In this document: one piece after another, positions 43,398 through 51,384 of the stretch
Layout of the letters: every line of letters starts with the position of its first letter
How positions within the stretch are numbered: position 1 is the first letter of the stretch
Assembly: GCF_009709575.1 (NCBI RefSeq)
Contig: NZ_WIXO01000001.1
Coordinates: 3,474,001-3,538,000 of the forward strand
Direction: 5' to 3'
Source of the DNA: Streptomyces taklimakanensis
Lineage (GTDB): Bacteria > Actinomycetota > Actinomycetes > Streptomycetales > Streptomycetaceae
DNA length: 64,000 nt
Position numbers and translations under genes: made by a program
The notes under the pieces: model-generated
Told to the model about the DNA's origin: nothing
The model's database searches: none
The model's input: the letters and a program-made list of their open reading frames with translations, nothing else

Positions 43398-45005
43398 GTG
43401 ATCCCCCTCGACGACACCGTGACGCGGTTCCTCCTCCTGGCCGTCGTCCTCGTGCCGCTGCTCGGCGCGGTCGCGGCCCTGCTCCCCGCACCGCCCGGGT
43501 TGAGGGGAACGGGTCCCGAGCAGGCCGTGCTGCGCCACGGCGTCACCGTCACCGGCGCCGTCCTCGCCGCCGCGCTGCTGCTGGCAGCCGCCTTCGACCA
43601 CGACCGGCCGGGCACCACGCAGGCGGAGACCGACGTCTCCTGGATCCCGGCGCTGGACGTCCGGCTCCACTTCGGCGTGGACGGCGTCTCCCTCCCGCTG
43701 GTGGTGCTGACCGCGCTGCTGTGCTTCCTGTGCGCGCTGTACGGCTGCCGGCGCATGCCCGAAGGCCCGCGCCCCCAGGCGTTCGTGGCGCTCCTGCTGC
43801 TGTTGGAGGCCGGCACCCTGGCGACCTTCGCCGCGCTGGACCTGATGGTGTTCTTCCTCGCCTTCGAGACCGTCCTGATCCCGATGTACTTCCTCATCGC
43901 CCGCTGGGGCGGCGAGGGCCGGGAGGCGGCGGCGCGGAAGTTCGTCCTGTACACGCTGCTGGGGTCGGTGGTGATGCTGCTGGGGCTGCTGCTGCTCGGC
44001 CTGAGCGCGCCGGGCGGCCCCACGTTCGACATGACGGTGCTCGCGGAGAACCACGGCCGGGGCGTCGCCCACGCCACCCAGCTCCTGGCCGCCCTCGCCG
44101 TCGGCATCGGCCTGGCGGTCAAGACGCCGATGTGGCCGCTGCACAGTTGGCTGCCCGACGCGCACACCACCGCCCCGACGGTCGGCTCGGTCCTGTTGGC
44201 GGGCGTGCTGCTGAAGATGGGCACCTACGGGTTCGTCCGGATCGTCCTGCCCATGGCACCCGGCGGCATCCACACCCTCGCCCCCTACCTGGCCGCCTTC
44301 GCCACCACCGGAATCGTCTACGGATCGCTGGCCTGCCTCTTCCTCGCGCGGCGCGGCAACGGGGGCGACCTCAAACGGCTCGTCGCCTACTCCTCCGTGG
44401 GGCACATGGGCTTCGTGCTGCTGGGGATCGCCACCCTGACCCGCGCCGGCGTCAACGGGGCGCTGTTCGCCAACGTCGCCCACGGCCTGATCACCGGCCT
44501 GTTGTTCTTCCTCGTCGGCGCGGTCAAGGAGCGCACCGGCACCACCGACCTGGACCGGCTCGCCTCCGACGAGCGCGGGGGCGCGGCGCTGTACGGACGC
44601 GCCCCCCGGCTCGGCGGGCTGCTGGCCTTCGCCGCGGTGGCCTCCCTCGGCCTGCCGGGACTGGCCGGGTTCTGGGGCGAGCTGCTGGCCCTGCTCGGGG
44701 CCTACCACCCCGCCGACGGCCTCAGCCGGCCGGCCTACCTGGTGTTCATGGCCTTCGGCGCGCTCGGAACCCTGCTGACCGCCGCCTACCTGCTGGTGGT
44801 CGTGCGCCGGGTCTGCATGGGCGAGCCGCCCTCCCCGGGCGCGGCCTCCGCTCCGGGCACCGCCCTGCCGGACGTCCACGCGCACGAGTTCGCCGCCTGG
44901 ACACCGCTCGTCGTCCTCACCGTCCTGGCCGGACTGTGGCCCGCGCTCCTGCTGGGGCTCACCGATCCGGCCGTGCAGAGCATCCTGCCGGGAGTCAGCC
45001 GATGA
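43398..45005 (+). CDS. nuoM2: Complex I subunit M paralogue
   Basis: The protein has 535 residues and about 14 membrane helices. Glu in FFLAFETVLIPMYFLIARWG and Lys in LAVKTPMWPLHSWLPDAHT are the expected pump residues. The GTG at 43398 lies just past nuoL2, and the stop overlaps nuoN2 by 4 bp. Confidence 0.93.
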   Translation: MIPLDDTVTRFLLLAVVLVPLLGAVAALLPAPPGLRGTGPEQAVLRHGVTVTGAVLAAALLLAAAFDHDRPGTTQAETDVSWIPALDVRLHFGVDGVSLPLVVLTALLCFLCALYGCRRMPEGPRPQAFVALLLLLEAGTLATFAALDLMVFFLAFETVLIPMYFLIARWGGEGREAAARKFVLYTLLGSVVMLLGLLLLGLSAPGGPTFDMTVLAENHGRGVAHATQLLAALAVGIGLAVKTPMWPLHSWLPDAHTTAPTVGSVLLAGVLLKMGTYGFVRIVLPMAPGGIHTLAPYLAAFATTGIVYGSLACLFLARRGNGGDLKRLVAYSSVGHMGFVLLGIATLTRAGVNGALFANVAHGLITGLLFFLVGAVKERTGTTDLDRLASDERGGAALYGRAPRLGGLLAFAAVASLGLPGLAGFWGELLALLGAYHPADGLSRPAYLVFMAFGALGTLLTAAYLLVVVRRVCMGEPPSPGAASAPGTALPDVHAHEFAAWTPLVVLTVLAGLWPALLLGLTDPAVQSILPGVSR

Positions 45006-46681
45006 CCGCATTCCCCCTGGCGTTCCCCCTGGCGTCCCCCCTGGCATCCCCCCGGGCCGCGGCGGCGGTCGAGGCCGCGCCGTCGGTCCAGACCGCCCAG
45101 CAGGTCGTCCAGTCCGTCGACTGGCTCACCATCGCCCCGCCCACGCTCGCCGCCCTGGGCGCCCTGACCGTCCTGGTCGCCGACCTCTTCCTGCCCGAGC
45201 GTCGCAAGGCGCTGCTCGGTCCGCTCACCGCGGCCGTCCTCGTGCTCGCGGGGCTCTCCCTGCTGCCCCTGGCGGCCGGAGACCGGGCCACCTTCTGTCT
45301 CACGGCCGATCCGGAGGCGTGCAGCTACGTCGCCGATCCCTTCGCCCTGGCCGTCCAGTTCCTGGTGCTCGGCGCCGCGCTGCTCGTGGCGCTGTTGTCC
45401 ATGACGGCGGTGCGGGACGAGGCGCTGCCGTCCGGCGAGTACTGGTTCCTGCTGCTCGCCTCGGCGGCGGGCGCCGCGTTGCTGCCCGCGGCCCGCGACC
45501 TGGCGACCCTGATCGTGGCCCTGGAGGTCGCCTCCCTGCCGTCCTTCGCCCTGGTCGGGCTGCGTCGCGGGGACGGGCGGTCCTCGGAGGCCGCCCTGAA
45601 GTTCTTCCTCTCCTCGGTCACCGCCACCGCCGTCAGCCTGCTGGGGGTGAGCTTCGTCTACGCCGCCACCGGTTCGCTGCACCTGGACCGGGTGGCCGAG
45701 GGGCTGCGCGGGGTCGACGCGGAGCTGGACACCCTGGCCGCCACCGGTGTCGTCCTCACCCTCGTCGGCTTCGCCTTCAAGACCGCCGCGGTCCCCTTCC
45801 ACTCCTGGGTGCCGGACACCTACGTCGGCGCGCCGCTGCCGGTGGCCGCCTACCTGTCCGTCATCGGCAAGGCGGTGGGCTTCTCCGGACTGATCCTGCT
45901 GACCGTCGGGGCGTTCCCGGCGTACGGCCGGCTGTGGGGACCGGTCACGGCCGTGCTGGCGGCCCTCACCATGACGGCCGGGAACGTCGCCGCCCTGCGG
46001 CAGCGTCCCGAGCGCGCGCACGGCGCGGTGCGGCTGCTGGCCTGGTCCTCGGTGGGACAGGCCGGCTACCTGCTGGTGCCGATCGCCGCCGCGGCGTACG
46101 TGGACGAACCGGGGGCGGTCGTGGGAACGACCGTCGCCTACGCCCTGATGTACGCCGTCGTGAACCTGGGGGCCTTCGCAGTCGCCGTCCACGTCGGCCG
46201 CACCGCCGCCGCGCACCGGATCACCGACTACCGCGGTCTGTACTCCGCCCATCCCGCGATCGCCCTGGCCCTGGCCTTCTTCCTGCTCTGCCTGGCCGGG
46301 CTGCCGCCGGGGATCGTCGGCCTGTTCGCCAAGGTGGCGGTGTTCTCGGCGGCCGTGGACGCCGGACTGGGCTGGCTGGCGTCGGTGATGGCGGTGAACG
46401 TCGTGATCGCCCTGTACTACTACCTGGCGTGGACGGCCGTCCTCTTCCGGGCCCCGACCGGGGCGGCCGCCACCGGGACGATCGGGAGCGCCGGGAGCGC
46501 CGGGAGTGCCGGGAGCGCCGGGAGCGGCGGGGACACCGGCGTCCCCGCGGTCGTCGGACGCGCCCGGTCCCGCCCCGCCGGGCCGGTCACCGCCGCCGTC
46601 GGCCTGGCGGCCGCCCTGGCCGTCGTCCTTTCGGGTGCTCCCCAGCTCTTCCTGCGCTTCGCCGCCGACGTGCTGCTTTAG
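45002..46681 (+). CDS. nuoN2: Complex I subunit N paralogue
   Basis: The protein has 559 residues and about 14 membrane helices. IVALEVASLPSFALVGL and FAFKTAAVPFHSWVPDTY match NuoN. A loop before the last helix is made of five 9-bp repeats giving Gly-Ser-Ala units. The N-terminus has repeated PLAFPLASPLASPRA-type residues. It is the last gene of the second nuo cluster. Confidence 0.92.
   Translation: MTAFPLAFPLASPLASPRAAAAVEAAPSVQTAQQVVQSVDWLTIAPPTLAALGALTVLVADLFLPERRKALLGPLTAAVLVLAGLSLLPLAAGDRATFCLTADPEACSYVADPFALAVQFLVLGAALLVALLSMTAVRDEALPSGEYWFLLLASAAGAALLPAARDLATLIVALEVASLPSFALVGLRRGDGRSSEAALKFFLSSVTATAVSLLGVSFVYAATGSLHLDRVAEGLRGVDAELDTLAATGVVLTLVGFAFKTAAVPFHSWVPDTYVGAPLPVAAYLSVIGKAVGFSGLILLTVGAFPAYGRLWGPVTAVLAALTMTAGNVAALRQRPERAHGAVRLLAWSSVGQAGYLLVPIAAAAYVDEPGAVVGTTVAYALMYAVVNLGAFAVAVHVGRTAAAHRITDYRGLYSAHPAIALALAFFLLCLAGLPPGIVGLFAKVAVFSAAVDAGLGWLASVMAVNVVIALYYYLAWTAVLFRAPTGAAATGTIGSAGSAGSAGSAGSGGDTGVPAVVGRARSRPAGPVTAAVGLAAALAVVLSGAPQLFLRFAADVLL
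46484..46528 (+). repeat. Five 9-bp tandem repeats in nuoN2
   Basis: The unit GGGAGCGCC occurs five times end to end, with single-base changes in the third and fifth. It encodes a Gly-Ser-Ala linker. Unit number may vary between strains. Confidence 0.9.
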
Positions 46682-46708
46682 ACGTCGGCCCGTCGGGAAC
46701 CCAGCATT

Positions 46709-46778
46709 CTCGCGTGGCGTTGACCCTTCCGGAGGGTTCGCCGAAATCCGCCGCCGGGCGGAGACACCGCCACGCGAG
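46709..46778 (+). terminator. Structured leader or terminator between nuoN2 and htpX
   Basis: An 11-bp perfect inverted repeat (46709-46719/46768-46778) encloses a smaller hairpin, ACCCT/AGGGT, and a GC-rich hairpin. It lies 27 bp after nuoN2 and 57 bp before htpX. It could end the nuo transcript or fold in the htpX leader. Confidence 0.4.
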
Positions 46779-46834
46779 GGGCCGTACCGGGCTCCTCGGA
46801 GGGTTCCCCCACCGCACCACCTGGAGGGCGCACC

Positions 46835-47698
46835 GTGCACCGCCGGCACAACGGGCTGAAGACCGCGCTGCTACTCGGGGGACTGTCCGCACTCATCGTC
46901 GTCGTCGGAAGCCTCTTCGGCCGCACCGGACTGCTCGTCGCCGTCGTCCTGGCGCTCGGCACCAACGCCTACGCCTACTGGAACAGCGACAAACTGGCGC
47001 TGCGCGCGATGCGCGCCCGCCCGGTCAGCGAGTTCGAGGCCCCGGCCCTGTACCGGATGGTCCGCGAGCTGTCCACGGCGGCCCGCCAACCCATGCCGCG
47101 CCTGTACATCTCGCCCACCCAGGCGCCCAACGCCTTCGCCACCGGCCGCAATCCCCGCAACGCGGCCGTGTGCTGCACCGACGGCATCCTGCGCATCCTC
47201 GACGAGCGCGAGCTGCGGGGCGTCCTCGGGCACGAACTGAGCCACGTCTACAACCGCGACATCCTCGTCTCCTCCGTCGCGGGGGCGTTGGCCTCGGTGG
47301 TGATGTTCCTGGTCAACTTCGCCTGGCTGATCCCGATCGGCCGGTCGGACGACGAGGAGGGGCCCGGCCTGGTCGGCATGCTGCTGATCATGCTGCTGGG
47401 CCCGCTGGCCGCGTCCCTGATCCGGCTCGCGGTCAGCCGCTCCCGGGAGTACGAGGCGGACGCCTCCGGTTCCCGGCTCACGGGTGACCCGCTGGCCCTG
47501 GCCTCCGCCCTGGCCAAACTGGACGCCGGTACCAAGCGGCTCCCACTGCCCCCCGAACCCCGACTGGAGACCGCGAGCCACATGATGATCGCCAACCCGT
47601 TCCGGCCCGGTGACGGCCTCTCCCGGCTGTTCTCCACCCACCCACCGATGGACGAGCGCATCGCCCGGCTGGAGCGGATGGCGGGTGGGCGGCCGTGA
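46835..47698 (+). CDS. htpX: HtpX-type membrane zinc metalloprotease
   Basis: The protein has 287 residues. Membrane helices at the N-terminus and in the middle flank the M48 active site HELSH (in [13 protein letters not shown]), with a downstream zinc-ligand Glu in [10 protein letters not shown]. HtpX degrades damaged membrane proteins facing the cytoplasm. The GTG start follows CTGGAGGG. It overlaps the YccF gene by 4 bp, so the two are co-expressed. Confidence 0.93.
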   Translation: MHRRHNGLKTALLLGGLSALIVVVGSLFGRTGLLVAVVLALGTNAYAYWNSDKLALRAMRARPVSEFEAPALYRMVRELSTAARQPMPRLYISPTQAPNAFATGRNPRNAAVCCTDGILRILDERELRGVLGHELSHVYNRDILVSSVAGALASVVMFLVNFAWLIPIGRSDDEEGPGLVGMLLIMLLGPLAASLIRLAVSRSREYEADASGSRLTGDPLALASALAKLDAGTKRLPLPPEPRLETASHMMIANPFRPGDGLSRLFSTHPPMDERIARLERMAGGRP

Positions 47699-48111
47699 GG
47701 ACCCTCCTCAACATCCTGTGGCTGGTCCTGTCCGGCCTCTGGCTGGCCCTGGGGTACGCCGTCGCGGGCCTGGTCTGCTGTCTGCTGGTCGTCACGATCC
47801 CCTGGGGCATCGCCTGCTTCCGGATCGCCGGCTACGCCCTGTGGCCCTTCGGCTACTCGGTCGTCGAACGGCCCGGCGCGGGCGTCGCCTCCGGGGTGGG
47901 CAACATCGTCTGGCTGGTCTTCGCCGGCATCTGGCTCACGCTGGGACACCTGGCGGCGGGCGTCGGCTTCTGCCTGACGGTCGTCGGCATACCGTTCGGC
48001 ATCGCCCACTTCAAGATGGTGCCCGTCTCGCTGATGCCGCTGGGCCGGGAGATCGTCCGCAGCGACGCCGCGTACCCGTCGTACCGCCGGGCCCGGGGCG
48101 CGTCCCGCTAG
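47695..48111 (+). CDS. YccF domain membrane protein
   Basis: The protein has 138 residues with two YccF-type halves. [20 protein letters not shown] and [20 protein letters not shown] repeat the same pattern, each followed by [12 protein letters not shown] or [16 protein letters not shown] residues. About four membrane helices are expected. Function is unknown for the family. The 3' end overlaps the convergent nuclease gene by 4 bp. Confidence 0.85.
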   Translation: MRTLLNILWLVLSGLWLALGYAVAGLVCCLLVVTIPWGIACFRIAGYALWPFGYSVVERPGAGVASGVGNIVWLVFAGIWLTLGHLAAGVGFCLTVVGIPFGIAHFKMVPVSLMPLGREIVRSDAAYPSYRRARGASR

Positions 48112-49019
48112 AGGTCCCGTCCTGTCTGCGCCTCCCCGTCCGGCGGGCCGACGGACGGGCTTCCCTCCCAGGGCGCCGGGCCGGTGCCCCGGCTCCAGGC
48201 GTCCAGGGCCCACCGGTCCAGGCACAGGATTCCGCACCGCTCGGCGTACTCGGCGGCGGGCGCGGTGAAGTCGCCGGTGGTCACCACGGCCGCCACCTGG
48301 GCCCCGTGGACGGTCCAGCAGGTGCCGCCGAAGCGCTGGAGGTCCTGCGAGCCGACCTTGTTGGCCTCGCCGTAGCGCTTGCACTGGATGACGACGCGCC
48401 GCCCGTCCGGCGCGGTCGCCACGACGTCCGCGCCGAGGTCTCCGGCACCGCCGACGACCTCCACCTCCCGGCAGCCGTCCCGCTCGCACAGGGCCGCGAC
48501 GGCCCGCTCGAACTCCTCGGCCTCCAGGGCGGTGTAGTCGACGTGGTCGACGTGGTCGACGGCGTACCCCGCCTCCGCGGGGGCGCCGGGGGCGGTGCCC
48601 GCGCCGGGCTCCACGCCGTCCCTCCCGGGGGGCGGGCCGTCGAGGCGCACGGTGCGTTCGGTGCCGTCCGCCGGGGCGCCGTCCGAGGCGCCGTCCGGGG
48701 CGCCCCGATCGCCTCCGGGGGCCGCCTCCTCCAGGACCGTCTCGGCGGCCTCGGTCAGCGCCGCGGTGGCGTGGCGCGCGGCCCTGGAGGCCCTGAAGCG
48801 GCGCCCGCCGCGCAGAGCGCCCACGGCCAACGGCACGACGATCAGACAGACGGCGACCGCCGCGATCGGATGCCGCCGTGCCGCGTCGAGCAGCACGCGT
48901 CCGGCCAGACCGGCGCCGAACAGCACGATGGCGGCCAGTGCGAAGCCCATCGCGGTCAACCGCAGGTCGAAGCGGCTCCTTCGCTCGACCGGACGCGTCC
49001 GGCGCGCGGATGTGGCCAT
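48108..49019 (-). CDS. Membrane-anchored Mrr-like restriction endonuclease domain protein
   Basis: The protein has 303 residues. Two N-terminal membrane helices (about 20-70) are followed by an Ala/Gly-rich linker. The C-terminal Mrr_cat domain (about 170-285) has the PD-(D/E)XK core: Asp in GDLGADVVATA and Gln-Cys-Lys in VIQCKRYG. The family cuts DNA, often modified DNA. A membrane-tethered form may act on incoming DNA, but that is inference. Its stop overlaps the convergent YccF gene. Confidence 0.85.
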   Translation of the reverse strand: MATSARRTRPVERRSRFDLRLTAMGFALAAIVLFGAGLAGRVLLDAARRHPIAAVAVCLIVVPLAVGALRGGRRFRASRAARHATAALTEAAETVLEEAAPGGDRGAPDGASDGAPADGTERTVRLDGPPPGRDGVEPGAGTAPGAPAEAGYAVDHVDHVDYTALEAEEFERAVAALCERDGCREVEVVGGAGDLGADVVATAPDGRRVVIQCKRYGEANKVGSQDLQRFGGTCWTVHGAQVAAVVTTGDFTAPAAEYAERCGILCLDRWALDAWSRGTGPAPWEGSPSVGPPDGEAQTGRDL

Positions 49020-49132
49020 CGACGGTGCTCCCCCTGGCGGTCCGGTGGTGATCGTCGCTGCTCGTCACCACCGTCTGCCCCACACCGCCGTCTTCAACAT
49101 CACCGGTGCCGGCCCCGGCCGGCGCCCGGGGG

Positions 49133-49534
49133 TCAGCACCCGGCGCCCAGGCAGCCCTTGTGGTCGATCACCCTCTCGCCGTCCACCGTGCCGACGATGG
49201 TGAAGCCCTCGATCCGCACTCCGTCGCTGGTTTCGATCTCCGGGTTCCGGTCGGCCTCGGCGGTCAGTTCGGCGTCCTGGCCGTCCTGGGTGGTGCCGGT
49301 GCAGGTGATCTTCAGGTTCTCGCCGCTGCCCTCGTCGGTGCAGCTCAGGCCGCCCTCGATGGTGTGTCCGGCCCGCTCGAAGGCGTTCTCCCCGGCTGTC
49401 GCGGCGGCGGTGCGCACGGCCGCGCCGGTGAACTCGTTGTTCCCACCGTCCTCCGAACCACAGGCGGTCGCGGGGAGGAACGCGCCGCACAGCAGCACGG
49501 TGGTCAGGGCGGTCCGTACGGTCGACTTCCTCAT
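49133..49534 (-). CDS. DUF4333-type lipoprotein
   Basis: The protein has 133 residues. The ATG at 49534 follows GGAGGA; the frame is open to 49648 without a signal. The signal peptide ends in a lipobox, PATACG, with the lipidated Cys near residue 25. The mature domain has two further Cys pairs (LSCTDEG...ITCTG and KGCLGAGC at the end) and resembles DUF4333 proteins of actinobacteria. Function is unknown. Confidence 0.75.
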   Translation of the reverse strand: MRKSTVRTALTTVLLCGAFLPATACGSEDGGNNEFTGAAVRTAAATAGENAFERAGHTIEGGLSCTDEGSGENLKITCTGTTQDGQDAELTAEADRNPEIETSDGVRIEGFTIVGTVDGERVIDHKGCLGAGC

Positions 49535-49644
49535 CTGTCCTCCAGACCCGTGCGAGCGGGGTGGTCCGCGACCGGGTGCCCGGAGTCGGGGCCTCCACAA
49601 CCTTTCCGCGCGCGACGTCCCCTCCCGCCGGGCAGCCCGACCGG

Positions 49645-49692
49645 GCACGGGTGCGGGCGTCCGCCACCTTCGGCGGACGCCCGCACCCGTGC
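49645..49692 (-). terminator. Terminator after yajQ
   Basis: A perfect 21-bp stem with a 6-nt loop lies 59 bp past the stop of the minus-strand yajQ gene and before the lipoprotein gene. Confidence 0.85.
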
Positions 49693-49751
49693 TGTGTGCC
49701 CGTGCCCCTCCCGGCGCGCCCGGCCCCCGCCCCGGGACCGCCGGACGAGGA

Positions 49752-50240
49752 TCAGCGGTAGTTGACGAACTGGAGGGCGAAGTCGAAGTCCTTGCCCTTG
49801 AGCAGGGCGATGACCTCCTGGAGGGCGTCCCTGCTCTTGGAGCTCACCCGCAGTTCGTCACCCTGCACCTGGGCCTTGACGCCCTTGGGCCCCTCGTCGC
49901 GGATGATCTTCGCGACCTTCTTGGCGTTCTCCTGGGAGATGCCCTCCTGGATCGACGCGAAGAGCTTGTACTCCTTGCCCGACACCTGGGGTTCCCCGGC
50001 GTCCAGCGACTTCAGGGAGATGCCGCGCTTGACCAGTTTGGTCTGGAAGATGTCCAGGACCGCCTGGACCCGCTCCTCGGAGTTGGCGCGCATCTCGATC
50101 TTCTCGCCCGACCAGGCGATGGAGGCGCCCACGCCCTTGAAGTCGAAGCGCTGGGAGATCTCCTTGGCGGTCTGGTTGAGGGCGTTGTCGACCTCCTGCC
50201 GCTCGACCTTCGAGACGATGTCGAAACTGGAGTCGGCCAT
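49752..50240 (-). CDS. yajQ: YajQ family nucleotide-binding protein
   Basis: The protein has 162 residues, the family norm. It begins [20 protein letters not shown] and ends [11 protein letters not shown], both highly conserved in YajQ. The fold is two ferredoxin-like domains that bind nucleotides, and some members bind cyclic di-GMP. I chose the ATG at 50240 by family length; the frame is open to 50300. Confidence 0.94.
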   Translation of the reverse strand: MADSSFDIVSKVERQEVDNALNQTAKEISQRFDFKGVGASIAWSGEKIEMRANSEERVQAVLDIFQTKLVKRGISLKSLDAGEPQVSGKEYKLFASIQEGISQENAKKVAKIIRDEGPKGVKAQVQGDELRVSSKSRDALQEVIALLKGKDFDFALQFVNYR

Positions 50241-50420
50241 CGTGGATTGGCTCCTCGTGGGTAGGTGCGTCGGGGTGCGGTCCACCTGCGGTCCGCGCAC
50301 GTCAGCCTAGTCATCCACCGTGGTGATCCACCGCCCGACAACCGGGTGGCGAACCACCCCCCACCATCGGGTATGGTGGTGCGCGTTGCCACGGAGCGCG
50401 GCTCCGAGGCGGCAAACCCA

Positions 50421-50502
50421 GGCGGTGTGCCCGAGCGGCCAAAGGGAGCAGACTGTAAATCTGCCGGCTCAGCCTTCCTAGGTTCGAATCCTAGCGCCGC
50501 CA
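50421..50502 (+). tRNA. tRNA-Tyr (GUA)
   Basis: The 82-nt gene has a 7-bp acceptor stem with one G-U pair, a long variable arm and anticodon GTA in the loop CTGTAAA. CCA is not encoded. A TATGGT at 50372-50377 is a possible -10 box and sits inside an inverted repeat, CCACCAT/ATGGTGG. In S. coelicolor the integrative element SLP1 uses a tRNA-Tyr gene as attB; here both sides are ordinary chromosome. Confidence 0.96.
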
Positions 50503-50511
50503 CTTCCGGGA

Positions 50512-50549
50512 GAACGGCCCCCGACCAGTCCGCTGGTCGGGGGCCGTTC
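50512..50549 (+). terminator. Terminator after tRNA-Tyr
   Basis: A 17-bp perfect stem with a 4-nt loop begins 10 bp after the tRNA. Confidence 0.85.
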
Positions 50550-50618
50550 GCGGTTTCCGGAAACGGCCTCCTCGGTTCGTTCCCGTCCGCTTGCCCGCTC
50601 GTTCTCCCGTCCGCTCGG

Positions 50619-50657
50619 CGCCGTCCGGGCCCCGGCGCGACCGGGGCCCGGACGGCG
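50619..50657 (-). terminator. Terminator of the SDR gene
   Basis: A 17-bp perfect GC stem with a 5-nt loop lies 8 bp past the stop of the minus-strand SDR gene. Confidence 0.85.
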
Positions 50658-50664
50658 GCGGGGC

Positions 50665-51345
50665 CTAGTCGGGGACCTCCGTCGCCTGGACGCCCAGCGT
50701 CGCCACCGCCTGGTCGATCGGGGTGTCGCCGCCGATCAGCTCCAGCGTCAGCCGGACGGCCCGCGGGTCGTCCAGGAGGGCGACGAGGACGGCGGCCACG
50801 TCGTCGCGCGTGACGTCCCCGCGTCCCGTCCGGGGCTCCAGCCGCACGCGTCCGGTGCCCGGCTCGTTCGTGAGGCGGCCGGGACGCAGGATCGTCCAGT
50901 CCAGGTCGATGCGCCGCCGCACGTCGGCGTCCGCCGCGCCCTTGGCGCGCAGGTACGCCGCGAAGACCGGGTCCATGTCCGCCGGGGGTTCGCTGTCCGC
51001 GCCCATGGCGGAGACGACCAGGAAGCGCCGCACCCCGGCCCGCTCGGCGGCGTCGGCGAAGAGGACCGCGGCCCCACGGTCCACGGTGTCCTTGCGGGCC
51101 ACGCCACTGCCCGGACCGGCGCCCGCGGCGAAGACCGCCGCGTCGGCGCCTTCCAGGTGCCGGGCGACCTCCTCCACCGAGGCCGACTCCAGGTCGCAGA
51201 CGATCGGCTCGGCCCCCGCCGAGCGCAACTCGTCCGCGTGCTCGGGTCGTCGGATGATCCCCGCGACCTCCTCTCCGCGCTCGGCGAGCAACCGCTCCAG
51301 CCGCAGCGCGATCTGACCGTGTCCACCGGCGATGACTGTTCGCAT
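50665..51345 (-). CDS. NAD(P)-binding SDR family protein
   Basis: The protein has 226 residues. A dinucleotide-binding motif, GGHGQIA, follows the N-terminal strand, and the pattern DLDWTILRPGRLTNEPGTG is typical of atypical SDRs (SDR_a5, YwnB/NmrA-like). Such proteins act as reductases, epimerases or redox sensors. There is no operon partner to suggest a substrate. It may be transcribed after the amidohydrolase-like gene, 39 bp upstream on the same strand. Confidence 0.85.
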   Translation of the reverse strand: MRTVIAGGHGQIALRLERLLAERGEEVAGIIRRPEHADELRSAGAEPIVCDLESASVEEVARHLEGADAAVFAAGAGPGSGVARKDTVDRGAAVLFADAAERAGVRRFLVVSAMGADSEPPADMDPVFAAYLRAKGAADADVRRRIDLDWTILRPGRLTNEPGTGRVRLEPRTGRGDVTRDDVAAVLVALLDDPRAVRLTLELIGGDTPIDQAVATLGVQATEVPD

Positions 51346-51384
51346 GCTTCGACCGTACGACGCCGAGGCCGTCGAACGGTGACG

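Noticed and set aside
40962..45047. Very long open frame on the minus strand (1361 codons) across nuoK2-nuoN2
   Set aside because: It is antisense to four well-supported genes. Its translation is Gly/Gln/His/Arg-rich and low in hydrophobic residues, typical of a shadow frame in high-GC DNA.
49762..50310. Plus-strand open frame opposite yajQ
   Set aside because: It mirrors yajQ in antisense and has no ribosome site or family resemblance.
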